Below are positions 17,761-25,169 of a DNA stretch of 64,000 nucleotides, one piece after another. The notes under the pieces were generated by a model, which saw nothing but the letters and a program-made list of their open reading frames with translations, searched no databases and was not told where the DNA came from. Positions within the stretch are counted from its first letter, which is position 1. Each line of letters starts with the position of its first letter. A program made the position numbers and the translations under genes. The DNA comes from Flavonifractor sp. An92 (lineage in GTDB: Bacteria > Bacillota > Clostridia > Oscillospirales > Oscillospiraceae): the NCBI RefSeq assembly GCF_002159175.1, contig NZ_NFGZ01000002.1, positions 62,001 to 126,000 of the forward strand, read 5' to 3'.

Positions 17761-18576
17761 TCACTCCTGTCCGGCCTCCGGCAGGTACAGGAATTTCAGA
17801 TTGACGGAGTCCCAGAAGGCGTCGTCCATGCCGTAGAGGGCCTGGAGGTTGGCCTTGTCGTTGAGGGCTTCCGCCGTCTCGTTGTAATACTTCAGAAAGG
17901 TCTGGAACTGGGGGGTGTCCACGATCTCGTCCCGCACCACCAGACAGTAGGACACATAGTCCTGGTCGCAGACCCGGGTGTACTGGTACTCCGGCATCTG
18001 GAAGGCGCGGGCGATGTCCATCACCGCCCCGTCCACCTGCTGGTCGCCGAAGGCGTACAGGATGGAGGTGGAGGAGACCTCCTCGATGCTCTCCACCCAC
18101 GGGTACTCCTCCCGTACCAGCTCGGCCAGATGCTCCCGCTTCATGGGGATGGCCATGGTGCGGATGTCCTCCGGGTCGGTCCAGTAGCCCAGCACCTCGC
18201 CGTTCATGACCACGGGGCTGTAAATGGAGAAGCCCTCGCTCTGGTTGACGATGGCCATGGAGATATGGCTGCAGTAGAAGCCCAGGTCGATGTCCTGGGT
18301 CAGCAGGGACCACTGTCCGGCGTTGGAACAGCAGTCGATGAAGAGATAGGAGTCCAGATCCTCCCCGCCCGCGTGGGTCAGGCCCTCCTGGCCGTCGGCC
18401 TCGTAGCGCTGGAGGATCTGCTCCATCAGCCGGCCGGTGATGTCGTCTCCCACGCCCACCACCAGCGTCTCGTCGTCCGCCGGGCGTTTTCCCTCCCGGG
18501 GCAGGACAAAGGCCAGCAGCAGACCCAGGACCAGGGCGGCGCTGAGAAAGATCGCCCCCCGTTTCATGGCGTTCAA
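17761..18576 (-). CDS. Membrane-anchored solute-binding-like protein with Asp-Cys-Cys motif
   Basis: A 271-residue protein with one N-terminal membrane helix (about 7-25) and an extracellular domain whose end (YCLVVRDEIVDTPQFQTFLKYYN) resembles NMT1-type solute-binding proteins. The motif FIDCCSNAGQ at about 79-88 gives another vicinal Cys pair, and other cysteines occur in FYCSH and RVCDQ. It may be a further binding component of the importer; it could also be the family named SaoB, which I cannot decide from memory. I see no MerB active-site pattern. The start is TTG at 18576, ten bases after GGAAGGAGG; ATG at 18567 is possible. Confidence 0.7.
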   Translation of the reverse strand: MNAMKRGAIFLSAALVLGLLLAFVLPREGKRPADDETLVVGVGDDITGRLMEQILQRYEADGQEGLTHAGGEDLDSYLFIDCCSNAGQWSLLTQDIDLGFYCSHISMAIVNQSEGFSIYSPVVMNGEVLGYWTDPEDIRTMAIPMKREHLAELVREEYPWVESIEEVSSTSILYAFGDQQVDGAVMDIARAFQMPEYQYTRVCDQDYVSYCLVVRDEIVDTPQFQTFLKYYNETAEALNDKANLQALYGMDDAFWDSVNLKFLYLPEAGQE

Positions 18577-18598
18577 GGTGTGCGAGCCTCCTTCCCGG

Positions 18599-19150
18599 TC
18601 AGCAGCAGTCTTCCATATCCTCGCCGAACAGGTTGATCAGCTCGCCGTCGATGATGCGGTAGATGGCATAGCCCACCTCACCGTCCTTCTCGCCGGTGAC
18701 GACAAACTCCATCTCGCCCTCCTTGTCCATGTTGAAGAAGCGGATGGCCTGGTTTTCGATGGGGGCGCGGGTGGGCTCGGTGATGTCGTAGGTGCCGTCG
18801 CCCCGGTTGATGAGGGCCACCATCCAGTTGATGACGCCCTCCTCCGGGTTGTGGTAGAGCACCACCAGGTCCTTCCGCCCGTCGTCGGTGAGGTCCTCCT
18901 CACAGGCCAGGAAAATCTCCCGGCCGGGTACTTCCTGCTGGAAATAGAGGAGCGCCTCGTGGTCCTCCGGCACCGACTCGGCGTATTGGAGACGGCTGCT
19001 GCTGTTCTGCTTTTCCTCCTCCAGGGAGTAGATGTACTGCCGCAGGAAAAACACCGCCACGACGGCGGCCAGGATCAGCAGGAGCCGGGCCCAGAGGGGG
19101 AAGGAGCGCTTTGCTTTGCTGTTGTTCGTCATTGCATTCACCGCCGTCAT
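18599..19150 (-). CDS. saoC: Membrane-anchored protein ending in Cys-Cys-COOH, SaoC-like
   Basis: A 183-residue protein with an N-terminal signal anchor (about 18-37), an extracytoplasmic domain that contains a calcium-loop-like segment (DLTDDGRKDLVV), and the last two residues Cys182-Cys183 (GEDMEDCC). A free C-terminal vicinal dithiol is rare and recalls the C-terminal Cys pairs of MerA and thioredoxin reductases that handle mercury or selenium. It matches the family I recall as Cys-Cys-COOH (seleno)protein SaoC. Its ATG overlaps the stop of the upstream permease by four bases, so translation is coupled. An upstream start at 19231 would lie inside that gene and is rejected. Confidence 0.82.
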   Translation of the reverse strand: MTAVNAMTNNSKAKRSFPLWARLLLILAAVVAVFFLRQYIYSLEEEKQNSSSRLQYAESVPEDHEALLYFQQEVPGREIFLACEEDLTDDGRKDLVVLYHNPEEGVINWMVALINRGDGTYDITEPTRAPIENQAIRFFNMDKEGEMEFVVTGEKDGEVGYAIYRIIDGELINLFGEDMEDCC

Positions 19151-20256
19151 ACGGTCTCCGCGTCCCGTCGGGCGGAGAGCTTGCGCAGGCGGCTGCGCAG
19201 GGCGCTGAAGCCGGCGTAGAGGGCGTAGCACACCAGAAGGCAGGTGCAGACATACTTGAGCCAGTCAGGGCCGTTGTGCATCATGGTGTTGGCCGCCGAG
19301 ATGGAGTGGGTCACCGCGTCATAGTTCAGCACCGGCACGAAGTCGGGGAAGAGCTGGTTGGTGAGATAGCCCACGAAGTTGGAGATGAAAACCACAAGGC
19401 CGAAGTACATCAGCATGGCCCGCTTGCCAATGGTGCGGTTGATGGTGATGAGCTCGGAGATGTTGGTGGCCGCGCCGGCCATCAGGAAGGTAATGGCCAC
19501 GCCGGGGGCGGCGCCGCTGGCCACGATGGCCGCGATGAAGGGGATGTGTCCCACGGCGCAGACGTACATCACGGCGGCGATGACGGTGATGCCCAGCAGG
19601 GAGATGAAGCTGGGGTCGCCCAGGTAGCGCTGGATGGCGGTCTGGGGGAAGATGCTGAAGATCAGCGCGGCGGTGAGCATGCCCAGCACGGTGTACTTGC
19701 CGATCATCAGGGCCAGCTCGCTGAAGGACCAGCGCAGGCCCATCAGGATGCGGCGGGGCACCGAGGGCTTCTCCATCTCCAGCTGGATGCGCTGGGTGCC
19801 GTTGTCCTCCCGCTTCAGATAGAGCTCGTCCCCTGCGAAGTGATTGGCAACGAGACCGATGATCATGGGCGCCACGAAGCCGGTGATGACGTACACGGTG
19901 GCGATCTCCGGGCCCAGCAGGCCATAGCAGAGGATGATGGCGATGGGGTTGATCATGGGGGACGAGGTCATAAAGGCCAGCGTGGGCCCCAGATACGCCC
20001 CCGAGTGGTACAGGCCGATGCCCAGCGGGATGCTGCCGCAGCTGCAGATGGGGATGAGCATGCCTGTCAGGGTGGCCCACAGCACGCCGGTGGGCTTGGT
20101 GGTGCCCAGGTTGCTCTTCTGCAGCGCCTCAGGGGTGAGGAACTCGTGGAGACAGCCGGCCACGATCAGGCTGAGCACCATCCAGTAGGACGCTCCGTTG
20201 ATCATGTTGACCGCCGACTTCAGCACCGTCCATAAAAAATCGACAAATTCGCTCAT
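19147..20256 (-). CDS. saoE: Permease of the DUF318/ArsP-like family, SaoE-like efflux transporter
   Basis: A 369-residue membrane protein with the family signature LIPICSCGSIPLGIGL (Cys71, Cys73) and TSSPMINPIAIILC, repeated later as GHIPFIAAIVASGAAPGVA. This permease superfamily includes ArsP, which exports trivalent organoarsenicals, and YraQ-type proteins. About eight to ten membrane segments are visible. A soft-metal or organometal export role fits the Cys-rich neighbours. It overlaps saoT by four bases upstream and saoC by four bases downstream, so these three are translated together. Confidence 0.85.
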   Translation of the reverse strand: MSEFVDFLWTVLKSAVNMINGASYWMVLSLIVAGCLHEFLTPEALQKSNLGTTKPTGVLWATLTGMLIPICSCGSIPLGIGLYHSGAYLGPTLAFMTSSPMINPIAIILCYGLLGPEIATVYVITGFVAPMIIGLVANHFAGDELYLKREDNGTQRIQLEMEKPSVPRRILMGLRWSFSELALMIGKYTVLGMLTAALIFSIFPQTAIQRYLGDPSFISLLGITVIAAVMYVCAVGHIPFIAAIVASGAAPGVAITFLMAGAATNISELITINRTIGKRAMLMYFGLVVFISNFVGYLTNQLFPDFVPVLNYDAVTHSISAANTMMHNGPDWLKYVCTCLLVCYALYAGFSALRSRLRKLSARRDAETV

Positions 20257-20510
20257 GCCGTTTTCAGTGCCTCCTCAAACGCGTTTCGTACCGCGCTCTT
20301 GCTCAATTTGGCGATGGCTTTGGCTTCGTTGATGATGAGCATGCTCTTGGAAATCGCACCATATTTGGCGACATATTCCGTATCGACACCGGACTTGTAA
20401 ATCTTCACATCCACGCGTCCCCGATACTCCACGGCCAGGGATTGGACCAATCCCGCATAGACCTCGCATCACCCACAGGCACTGATGTATTCGATACAAG
20501 GATGTTTCAT
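20253..20510 (-). CDS. saoT: Thioredoxin-like selenoprotein with C-G-U-C motif (in-frame UGA read as Sec14), SaoT-like
   Basis: Reading UGA at 20469-20471 as Sec gives an 85-residue protein beginning MKHPCIEYISACG-U-CEVY. Cys12-Gly-Sec14-Cys15 sits where small thioredoxin/glutaredoxin-like proteins carry their redox cysteines, followed by the thioredoxin-type strand (RGRVDVKIYKSGVD). Only the full reading has a proper start: AGGAGGAAAAATC precedes the ATG at 20510, while the fragment after the UGA has none. Fourteen bases after the UGA is a perfect seven-base-pair hairpin, a good bSECIS candidate. It is the first gene of the cluster and overlaps saoE by four bases. Confidence 0.88.
20438..20454 (-). 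promoter_or_regulatory. Candidate bSECIS hairpin of saoT
   Basis: On the coding strand GGGATTG-GUC-CAATCCC is a perfect seven-pair stem with a GUC loop, beginning 14 bases after the UGA, so the loop G lies about 22 bases downstream. Spacing and loop resemble known bacterial SECIS elements, for example the GGUC loop of fdhF. Confidence 0.7.
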
Positions 20511-20570
20511 GATTTTTCCTCCTCTTCCAACACAAAACACTAAAATTTACCAGACTATGTAAACGAAAAA

Positions 20571-20599
20571 ATTATACCACCACGATTCTTTATTGAAAA
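20571..20599 (-). promoter_or_regulatory. Promoter of the selenoprotein cluster, with possible operator downstream
   Basis: On the minus strand TGGTATAAT (extended -10, 20571-20576) lies 17 bases from TTTTCA (20594-20599). Between it and the first gene, 20546-20563 holds the inverted repeat TTTAC-N8-GTAAA, close to the expected transcription start and possibly an operator. The regulator is not evident in the window. Confidence 0.6.
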
Positions 20600-20746
20600 G
20601 AAGGGGGGAGACATTATCGAAAAACACAATATCTGGCCAAATTATATAGAAAAAGTTCCATAAAACTAAAAATGGATGGAAGGAACAATTTTGCATAAAT
20701 CAAGCGGAAGTGCGAAAAAACATGCGCGGTTTTCGGGCGAATTGGC

Positions 20747-20781
20747 ACAAAAAACCCCGGAGCTCTGAGGAGCATCCGGGG
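20747..20781 (-). terminator. Terminator of the marR-MATE operon
   Basis: Arms CCCCGG (20755-20760) and CCGGGG (20775-20780) extend inward with GAGCTC-like pairing; on the minus strand a T-run follows at 20747-20754. It separates the MATE gene from the selenoprotein cluster promoter. Confidence 0.8.
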
Positions 20782-20792
20782 TATTGTACGCG

Positions 20793-22124
20793 CTAGGCGT
20801 ACTGATAGCGCCTGCGGCAGAGGAGGAAAAACGCCACGGTGACCGCCAGGGCGCACAGCTCGGCGGCCACGATGGCCAGCCACACGCCGTCCAGGCCCAG
20901 CAGGAAGGGGAGGAGCAGGATGGCGGCTACCTGGAACACCAGCGTGCGCAGGAAGGAGATGGCGGCCGAGACACCGCCGTTTCCCAGGGCGGTGAAGAAG
21001 GCAGAGCCGAAGACGTTGAATCCGCAGAAGAGAAAGGCCAGGGCGTAGATGCGGAATCCGTGGTAGGTCATCTCGGCCAGGGCCGGGTCGTACCCCACAA
21101 AGAGGACGGAGAGGGGATGGGAGAGTACTTCCGCCAGGGCGGTCAGCACCAGCGCGCACAGGGCGGTGATGGTGAGGCTTTTGCGGAAGAGGCTGCGCAG
21201 CTCGCCGGTGTTTCCGGCGCCGTACTGGTAGCTGATGACCGGGGCGCTGCCGATGGCGTAGCCGAAGAAGATAGCGTTGAAGATGAAGTTGATGTACATC
21301 AGTACGCCGTAAGCCGCCACGCCGTCCTCGCCGGCCAGCTCCATGAGCTGGAGGTTGTAGAGGGTGTTCACCACCGAGGAGGACAGGTTGGTCATCAGCT
21401 CCGAGGAGCCGTTGGCGCAGGCCCGCAGCAGCGCCCGGGGGGTGAAGGGGGTGCGGGTCAGGCGGAGGAGACTGTCGTTGTTCCGGGCGAAGTAGATCAG
21501 GGGCAGGCCGCCGCCCACCACCTGGCTCATCACCGTGGCAAAGGCCGCCCCGGCGAGGCCCCAGCGGAACACCGCCACAAAGAGGGCGTCCAGCACGATG
21601 TTGGTCATGCCTGCTCCCACGGTGAACCACAGGCCCAGCCGGGGCTTTTCCGCCGTGACGAAGAAGCTCTGGAAGGCGATCTGGAGCATGTAGGTGGGCT
21701 GAAAGACCAGCAGAATGCGGCCGTAGAGGATGCAGTCGTCCAGCATGGAGCCGGTGGCCCCCATGGCCGAGGCGATGGGGCCCACGGCGAAGAAGCCCAC
21801 CGCGCCCAGCACTACGCCGGTGACGATGGCGGCGTAGATGATGAGGGAGAAGTACTGGTTGGCTCGCTCCCGGCGGCCCTCGCCCAGGGTGATGGCCACC
21901 AGGGCGCTGCCGCCGGTGCCGAACATGAAGCCCATGGCGGCGATGCCCATGAGGAAGGGCATGATGAGGTTGATGGCCGCAAAGGGGGTCTTGCCCACAA
22001 AGTTGGACACGAACAGCCCGTCCACCACCGTGTAGATGGAGGTAAAGACCATCATGATGACCGACGGCAGCACGAAGCGGATGAGCTTGGAGTAGTCAAA
22101 GTGTTCGGAGAGCTGGATCCTCAT
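20793..22124 (-). CDS. MATE-family multidrug efflux transporter
   Basis: A 443-residue protein with about twelve membrane helices and the NorM/DinF-like pattern of MATE exporters (LIRFVLPSVIMMVFTSIYTVVDGLFVSNFVG at the N-terminus shows the first helix and the DGLFV turn). Such proteins pump cationic drugs out using a Na+ or H+ gradient. Its ATG overlaps the stop of the marR gene by four bases, so the pair is a translationally coupled operon controlled by the MarR operators upstream. The substrate cannot be predicted. Confidence 0.9.
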   Translation of the reverse strand: MRIQLSEHFDYSKLIRFVLPSVIMMVFTSIYTVVDGLFVSNFVGKTPFAAINLIMPFLMGIAAMGFMFGTGGSALVAITLGEGRRERANQYFSLIIYAAIVTGVVLGAVGFFAVGPIASAMGATGSMLDDCILYGRILLVFQPTYMLQIAFQSFFVTAEKPRLGLWFTVGAGMTNIVLDALFVAVFRWGLAGAAFATVMSQVVGGGLPLIYFARNNDSLLRLTRTPFTPRALLRACANGSSELMTNLSSSVVNTLYNLQLMELAGEDGVAAYGVLMYINFIFNAIFFGYAIGSAPVISYQYGAGNTGELRSLFRKSLTITALCALVLTALAEVLSHPLSVLFVGYDPALAEMTYHGFRIYALAFLFCGFNVFGSAFFTALGNGGVSAAISFLRTLVFQVAAILLLPFLLGLDGVWLAIVAAELCALAVTVAFFLLCRRRYQYA

Positions 22125-22579
22125 AGCGGCACATCCTCCAGAAGGGCGTCGGCGCTGCGGCGCAGGTGGGTGAGATAGCGCTGGTTCAGGGCGAGGAAGG
22201 TCTCCCGCTCCTCCGGGGTGAAGCGGTCCAGGGCGTCCTCCTCCAGGGCAAAGACCCGGTCCACCGTCTCACCGGCCAGGGCCTGCCCCGCCGGGGTCAG
22301 CACCAGGGGCTTGCCCGCCTTGCCGTCGGGGGCGGGGAGCAGCTCCAGATACCCCGCCCGCCGCAGCTGCTGGATGGCGGAGTTGACGGTCTGGCGGCTC
22401 AGGCACAGGATAGCGCACAGCTCCGCCTGGGTACAGGGCGCGGTGGACTCCCGCAGGGTATATAAAATCCAAAAAGCGCAGTCGGACAGCTGAAAGCGCC
22501 GGGCCAGATGGTGGTAGAATTCGTTGGTCTCTTTATAAACGCGGTTGTAGCGGACCAGCAGGTCCCGCAGCTCAGACAT
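22121..22579 (-). CDS. MarR-family transcriptional regulator of the MATE exporter
   Basis: A 152-residue winged-helix repressor: dimerisation helices at both ends and an HTH in the middle (QAELCAILCLSRQTVNSAIQQLRRAGYLEL). The start at 22579 is chosen because AGGAG lies nine bases upstream and two palindromic operators plus the promoter lie directly before it; a longer frame to 22675 would run across those elements. It most likely represses its own operon with the MATE pump and releases DNA on binding a drug-like ligand. Confidence 0.9.
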   Translation of the reverse strand: MSELRDLLVRYNRVYKETNEFYHHLARRFQLSDCAFWILYTLRESTAPCTQAELCAILCLSRQTVNSAIQQLRRAGYLELLPAPDGKAGKPLVLTPAGQALAGETVDRVFALEEDALDRFTPEERETFLALNQRYLTHLRRSADALLEDVPL

Positions 22580-22602
22580 AGGGAGCGCTCCTCTCCATAG
22601 AT

Positions 22603-22653
22603 TGTCCGAAATCGGACAGCGGAGAGTATAGTCCGAAATCGGACAAAAGTCAA
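22603..22653 (-). promoter_or_regulatory. Promoter with two MarR operators
   Basis: On the minus strand TTGACT (22648-22653) and TATACT (22625-22630) are 17 bases apart. GTCCGAAATCGGAC occurs twice as a palindrome, at 22631-22644 inside the promoter spacer and at 22603-22618 (as TGTCCGAAATCGGACA) near the transcription start. Centres are 27 bases apart. The placement is ideal for repression by the adjacent MarR protein. Confidence 0.88.
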
Positions 22654-22670
22654 GGGGCTTCCCCGTGGGC

Positions 22671-22714
22671 AACAAAAAAGGCCCCCACGGGTCCCGGAGG
22701 ACCCGCAGGGGCGG
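22671..22714 (-). terminator. Terminator after the CoA-transferase gene
   Basis: A long stem (22681-22695 with 22698-22712, one U-G type imperfection) is followed on the minus strand by six Ts (22674-22680 region). It isolates the CoA-transferase from the marR promoter. Confidence 0.9.
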
Positions 22715-22729
22715 AAGGGGGGGAGGGGA

Positions 22730-24076
22730 TCAGCGTTTGTTGGAGCGGCGCCAGATGTGCATCTTTTCGGCGGACTGGATGAGCTCCTCCCGGAACTGGG
22801 GGTGGGCCACCGAGATGATCTTCTCGGCCCGCTCCCAGGAGGAGGTGCCCTTCAGATTCACCTTGCCGTACTCGGTCACCAGCCAGTGCAGGTTGGGCCG
22901 GGCGTCGGTGACCACCGAGCCCACGTCCAGGGTGGGCTTGATGCGGCTCTCCAGCTGGCCGGTCTTTTTGTTCATAAAGGTAGAGGAGCAGCAGATGAAG
23001 CTCTTGCCGCCCTTGGAGAGGTAGGCGCCCAGGACGAAGTCCAGCTGTCCGCCGGCGCCGCTGATCTGACGGATACCGGCCGACTCGGCGTTGATTTGGC
23101 CGAAGAGGTCCACGTCCACGGCGTTGTTGATGGAGATGAAGTTGTCCAGCTGGGCGATGGTGCGGGCGTCGTTGGTGTAGTCCACCGGCGCGGCCATGCA
23201 GGCGGGGTTGTCGTTGAGGTAGTCGTAGAGCTTCTGAGTGCCCGCGCCGAAGGCGTAGGTCTGGCGGAAGCGGTCGATGGACTTGCACGCGCCGGTGATC
23301 TTGCCGGCCATGGCGATGTCCACGAAGGCGTCCACGTACATCTCAGTGTGTACGCCCAGGTCCTTCAGGTCGGACTCGGCGATGAGGGAGCCCACCGCGT
23401 TGGGCATGCCGCCGATGCCCAGCTGGAGGCAGGCGCCGTTGGGGATCTCCTCCACGATCAGGCGGGCCACGGCCTGGTCCACCTCGGTGGCGGGGCCGCC
23501 GGCGGGCAGCTGGCCCAGCGCGGGAGCGGAGCCCTCCACGATCATGTCCACCTGGTCGATGTGGATGACATGCTCCTTGCCGCCCAGGCACCGGGGCATG
23601 TTGGGGTTGACCTCCACCACGATGATCTCAGCCTGCTCGCACATGGCGGTCATGTGGGAGGCGTTGGGGCCGAAGCTGAAGTAGCCGTGGGAGTCCATGG
23701 GCGAGACCTGGAAGAAGGCCGCGCGGATGGGAGCCACGTTCTCCCGGTAGTAGCGGGGCAGCTCGGAGTACCGCAGGGGGCAGTAGAAGGTGGAGCCGTC
23801 GGCGATCATCTTGCGCTCCACGCCGGACATGTGCCAGGAGTTCCAGGTGAAGTGCTCCGCCACGTCGGGGACCGACATGATGGCGGGCTTGTGGAAGAGG
23901 ATGCCGCCGCGCACCTTCACGTCGGTCAGCTCCTGATACCGGGCCGCCAGGGCCTGATCCAGCGCCTCGGGGGTGCCGGTGCACCAGCCATAGTCGATCC
24001 AGTCGCCGGACCGCACGACCTGGACGGCCTTGTCCGCTGTGGTGAGCTTGCTCTCATACTGGGCCGCGTAATTCAT
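22730..24076 (-). CDS. Acetyl-CoA hydrolase/transferase family; butyryl-CoA:acetate CoA-transferase-like
   Basis: A 448-residue CoA-transferase. The middle contains [20 protein letters not shown] and [14 protein letters not shown], where the Glu of TEMY is the expected catalytic residue that forms the CoA thioester. The [10 protein letters not shown] form is the one I associate with butyryl-CoA:acetate CoA-transferases of gut Clostridia rather than 4-hydroxybutyrate CoA-transferases (GIGAIP). If so, it would move CoA from butyryl-CoA to acetate in the last step of butyrate formation. The start at 24076 follows GAGGTGTCTCAAC; the frame to 24121 lacks a site. It is monocistronic, with its own promoter and terminator. 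Confidence 0.85.
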   Translation of the reverse strand: MNYAAQYESKLTTADKAVQVVRSGDWIDYGWCTGTPEALDQALAARYQELTDVKVRGGILFHKPAIMSVPDVAEHFTWNSWHMSGVERKMIADGSTFYCPLRYSELPRYYRENVAPIRAAFFQVSPMDSHGYFSFGPNASHMTAMCEQAEIIVVEVNPNMPRCLGGKEHVIHIDQVDMIVEGSAPALGQLPAGGPATEVDQAVARLIVEEIPNGACLQLGIGGMPNAVGSLIAESDLKDLGVHTEMYVDAFVDIAMAGKITGACKSIDRFRQTYAFGAGTQKLYDYLNDNPACMAAPVDYTNDARTIAQLDNFISINNAVDVDLFGQINAESAGIRQISGAGGQLDFVLGAYLSKGGKSFICCSSTFMNKKTGQLESRIKPTLDVGSVVTDARPNLHWLVTEYGKVNLKGTSSWERAEKIISVAHPQFREELIQSAEKMHIWRRSNKR

Positions 24077-24133
24077 GTTGAGACACCTCGATATTTCTAA
24101 TCTTCGTTTATTTTTTAACAATCTAGCGAAGCT

Positions 24134-24162
24134 ATTATATCATTCCAGCCGGGTCCTGACAA
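24134..24162 (-). promoter_or_regulatory. Promoter of the CoA-transferase gene
   Basis: On the minus strand TTGTCA (24157-24162) and TATAAT (24134-24139) are 17 bases apart, close to the sigma-A consensus, leaving a leader of about 50 bases. Confidence 0.75.
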
Positions 24163-24268
24163 GAGCGGGGGGAGAAAAATTCCGGTTTCCAACGGGAATG
24201 CAGCGGTAAAATCGACAGATGGTGCAGGCGCGGCACGAGAAGCGCGGGTTTTTTGCACGACTTTATTA

Positions 24269-24297
24269 TTTACGCCTCCCGGCAGAGATGGTACAAT
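24269..24297 (+). promoter_or_regulatory. Promoter of the lipoprotein-rlmD pair
   Basis: TTTACG (24269-24274) and TACAAT (24292-24297) are 17 bases apart and read towards the lipoprotein gene 45 bases downstream. Confidence 0.6.
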
Positions 24298-24341
24298 ATA
24301 GGGAAAAGAAAGCTGTTTCATCCCAGCCAAGGAGGTTCCCC

Positions 24342-25169
24342 ATGAAGCGACGCATCGTGTCCGCGGCGTTGTCCGCCCTGCTGGCGGCAGCGCTGACCGC
24401 CTGTGGTCCGGCCCCTGCCGAGCCCACGGCTACGCCCGAGCCCACCCCCACCGTCACGCCCACGCCCACCCCGGAGCCCACGCCGGAGCCGCTGGTGGAC
24501 CCGGTGCTCAGCAGCCGGAATTTTGCCGAGACCTACACCGCTGACGACGGCACCGTGGTGCTGACGGTGAGCTATACCCTGCCGGACTTTGAAAATAAGG
24601 GGGACTCCAAGGTCCTGACCGCCATCGCCGACTGGTACGAGGAGGAGGGGGAGAGCCTGCTGGACAGCGCCCGGACCCGCTCCGCCGACGCCAAGAGCGA
24701 CTATGAGGTATCCACCGCCGCCGGAATCGAATTTTCGCCGGTGCTGGAGGAGATCAAGAGCGAGCTGAGCTACCAGAGCGACGGCGTGCTCAGCTTCCGG
24801 CGGGAGTTCTACGCCGGCGGCGCGGGCATGGCCCACCCCACCGTGCTGCGGATGGGGGAGCAGTTTGCCCGCACCGACGGACATAAGCTCACCTTTGCCG
24901 ACTGCGTCACCGACGGCCTGGCCGCTACGGACGTTGCCCTCTCCTACCTGACCACCCACGGAACGGTGGGGGAGCTGGTCTCCGCCGGGACCGTCACCGC
25001 CGACGCGGTGGAGGCCGCCTTCCAGCCGGACCACTTCTACCTCACCGAGGAGGGCTTCACCTTCTGGTTCCAGCCGGGCGAGCTGTCCGGCGTGTCGGGG
25101 AATTCCCCCATCGAGACGGTGGTCCCCTATTCTGTCTTTGAGGAGCTGCTGCAAGCATGGATCGTATGA
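24342..25169 (+). CDS. Lipoprotein with RsiV/DUF3298-like C-terminal domain
   Basis: A 275-residue lipoprotein with lipobox LTAC (Cys at about 22), a Thr/Pro/Glu-rich linker (about 25-52) with repeated TPTPEP-like units, and a domain that begins YTADDGTVVLTVSYTLPDF and ends in the pattern HFYLTEEGFTFWFQPGEL seen in DUF3298 domains such as the outer part of RsiV. RsiV-type domains sense lysozyme, but here there is no anti-sigma region or transmembrane signalling part, so the role is unknown. AAGGAGG precedes the start. Its last 13 bases overlap the rlmD start. Confidence 0.8.
   Translation: MKRRIVSAALSALLAAALTACGPAPAEPTATPEPTPTVTPTPTPEPTPEPLVDPVLSSRNFAETYTADDGTVVLTVSYTLPDFENKGDSKVLTAIADWYEEEGESLLDSARTRSADAKSDYEVSTAAGIEFSPVLEEIKSELSYQSDGVLSFRREFYAGGAGMAHPTVLRMGEQFARTDGHKLTFADCVTDGLAATDVALSYLTTHGTVGELVSAGTVTADAVEAAFQPDHFYLTEEGFTFWFQPGELSGVSGNSPIETVVPYSVFEELLQAWIV

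Noticed and set aside
17761-18576. MerB-like organometal lyase (SaoL)
   Set aside because: The Cys-Cys pair invited the idea, but the protein has a membrane anchor and a solute-binding-like end, without the MerB Cys/Asp/Cys active-site arrangement.
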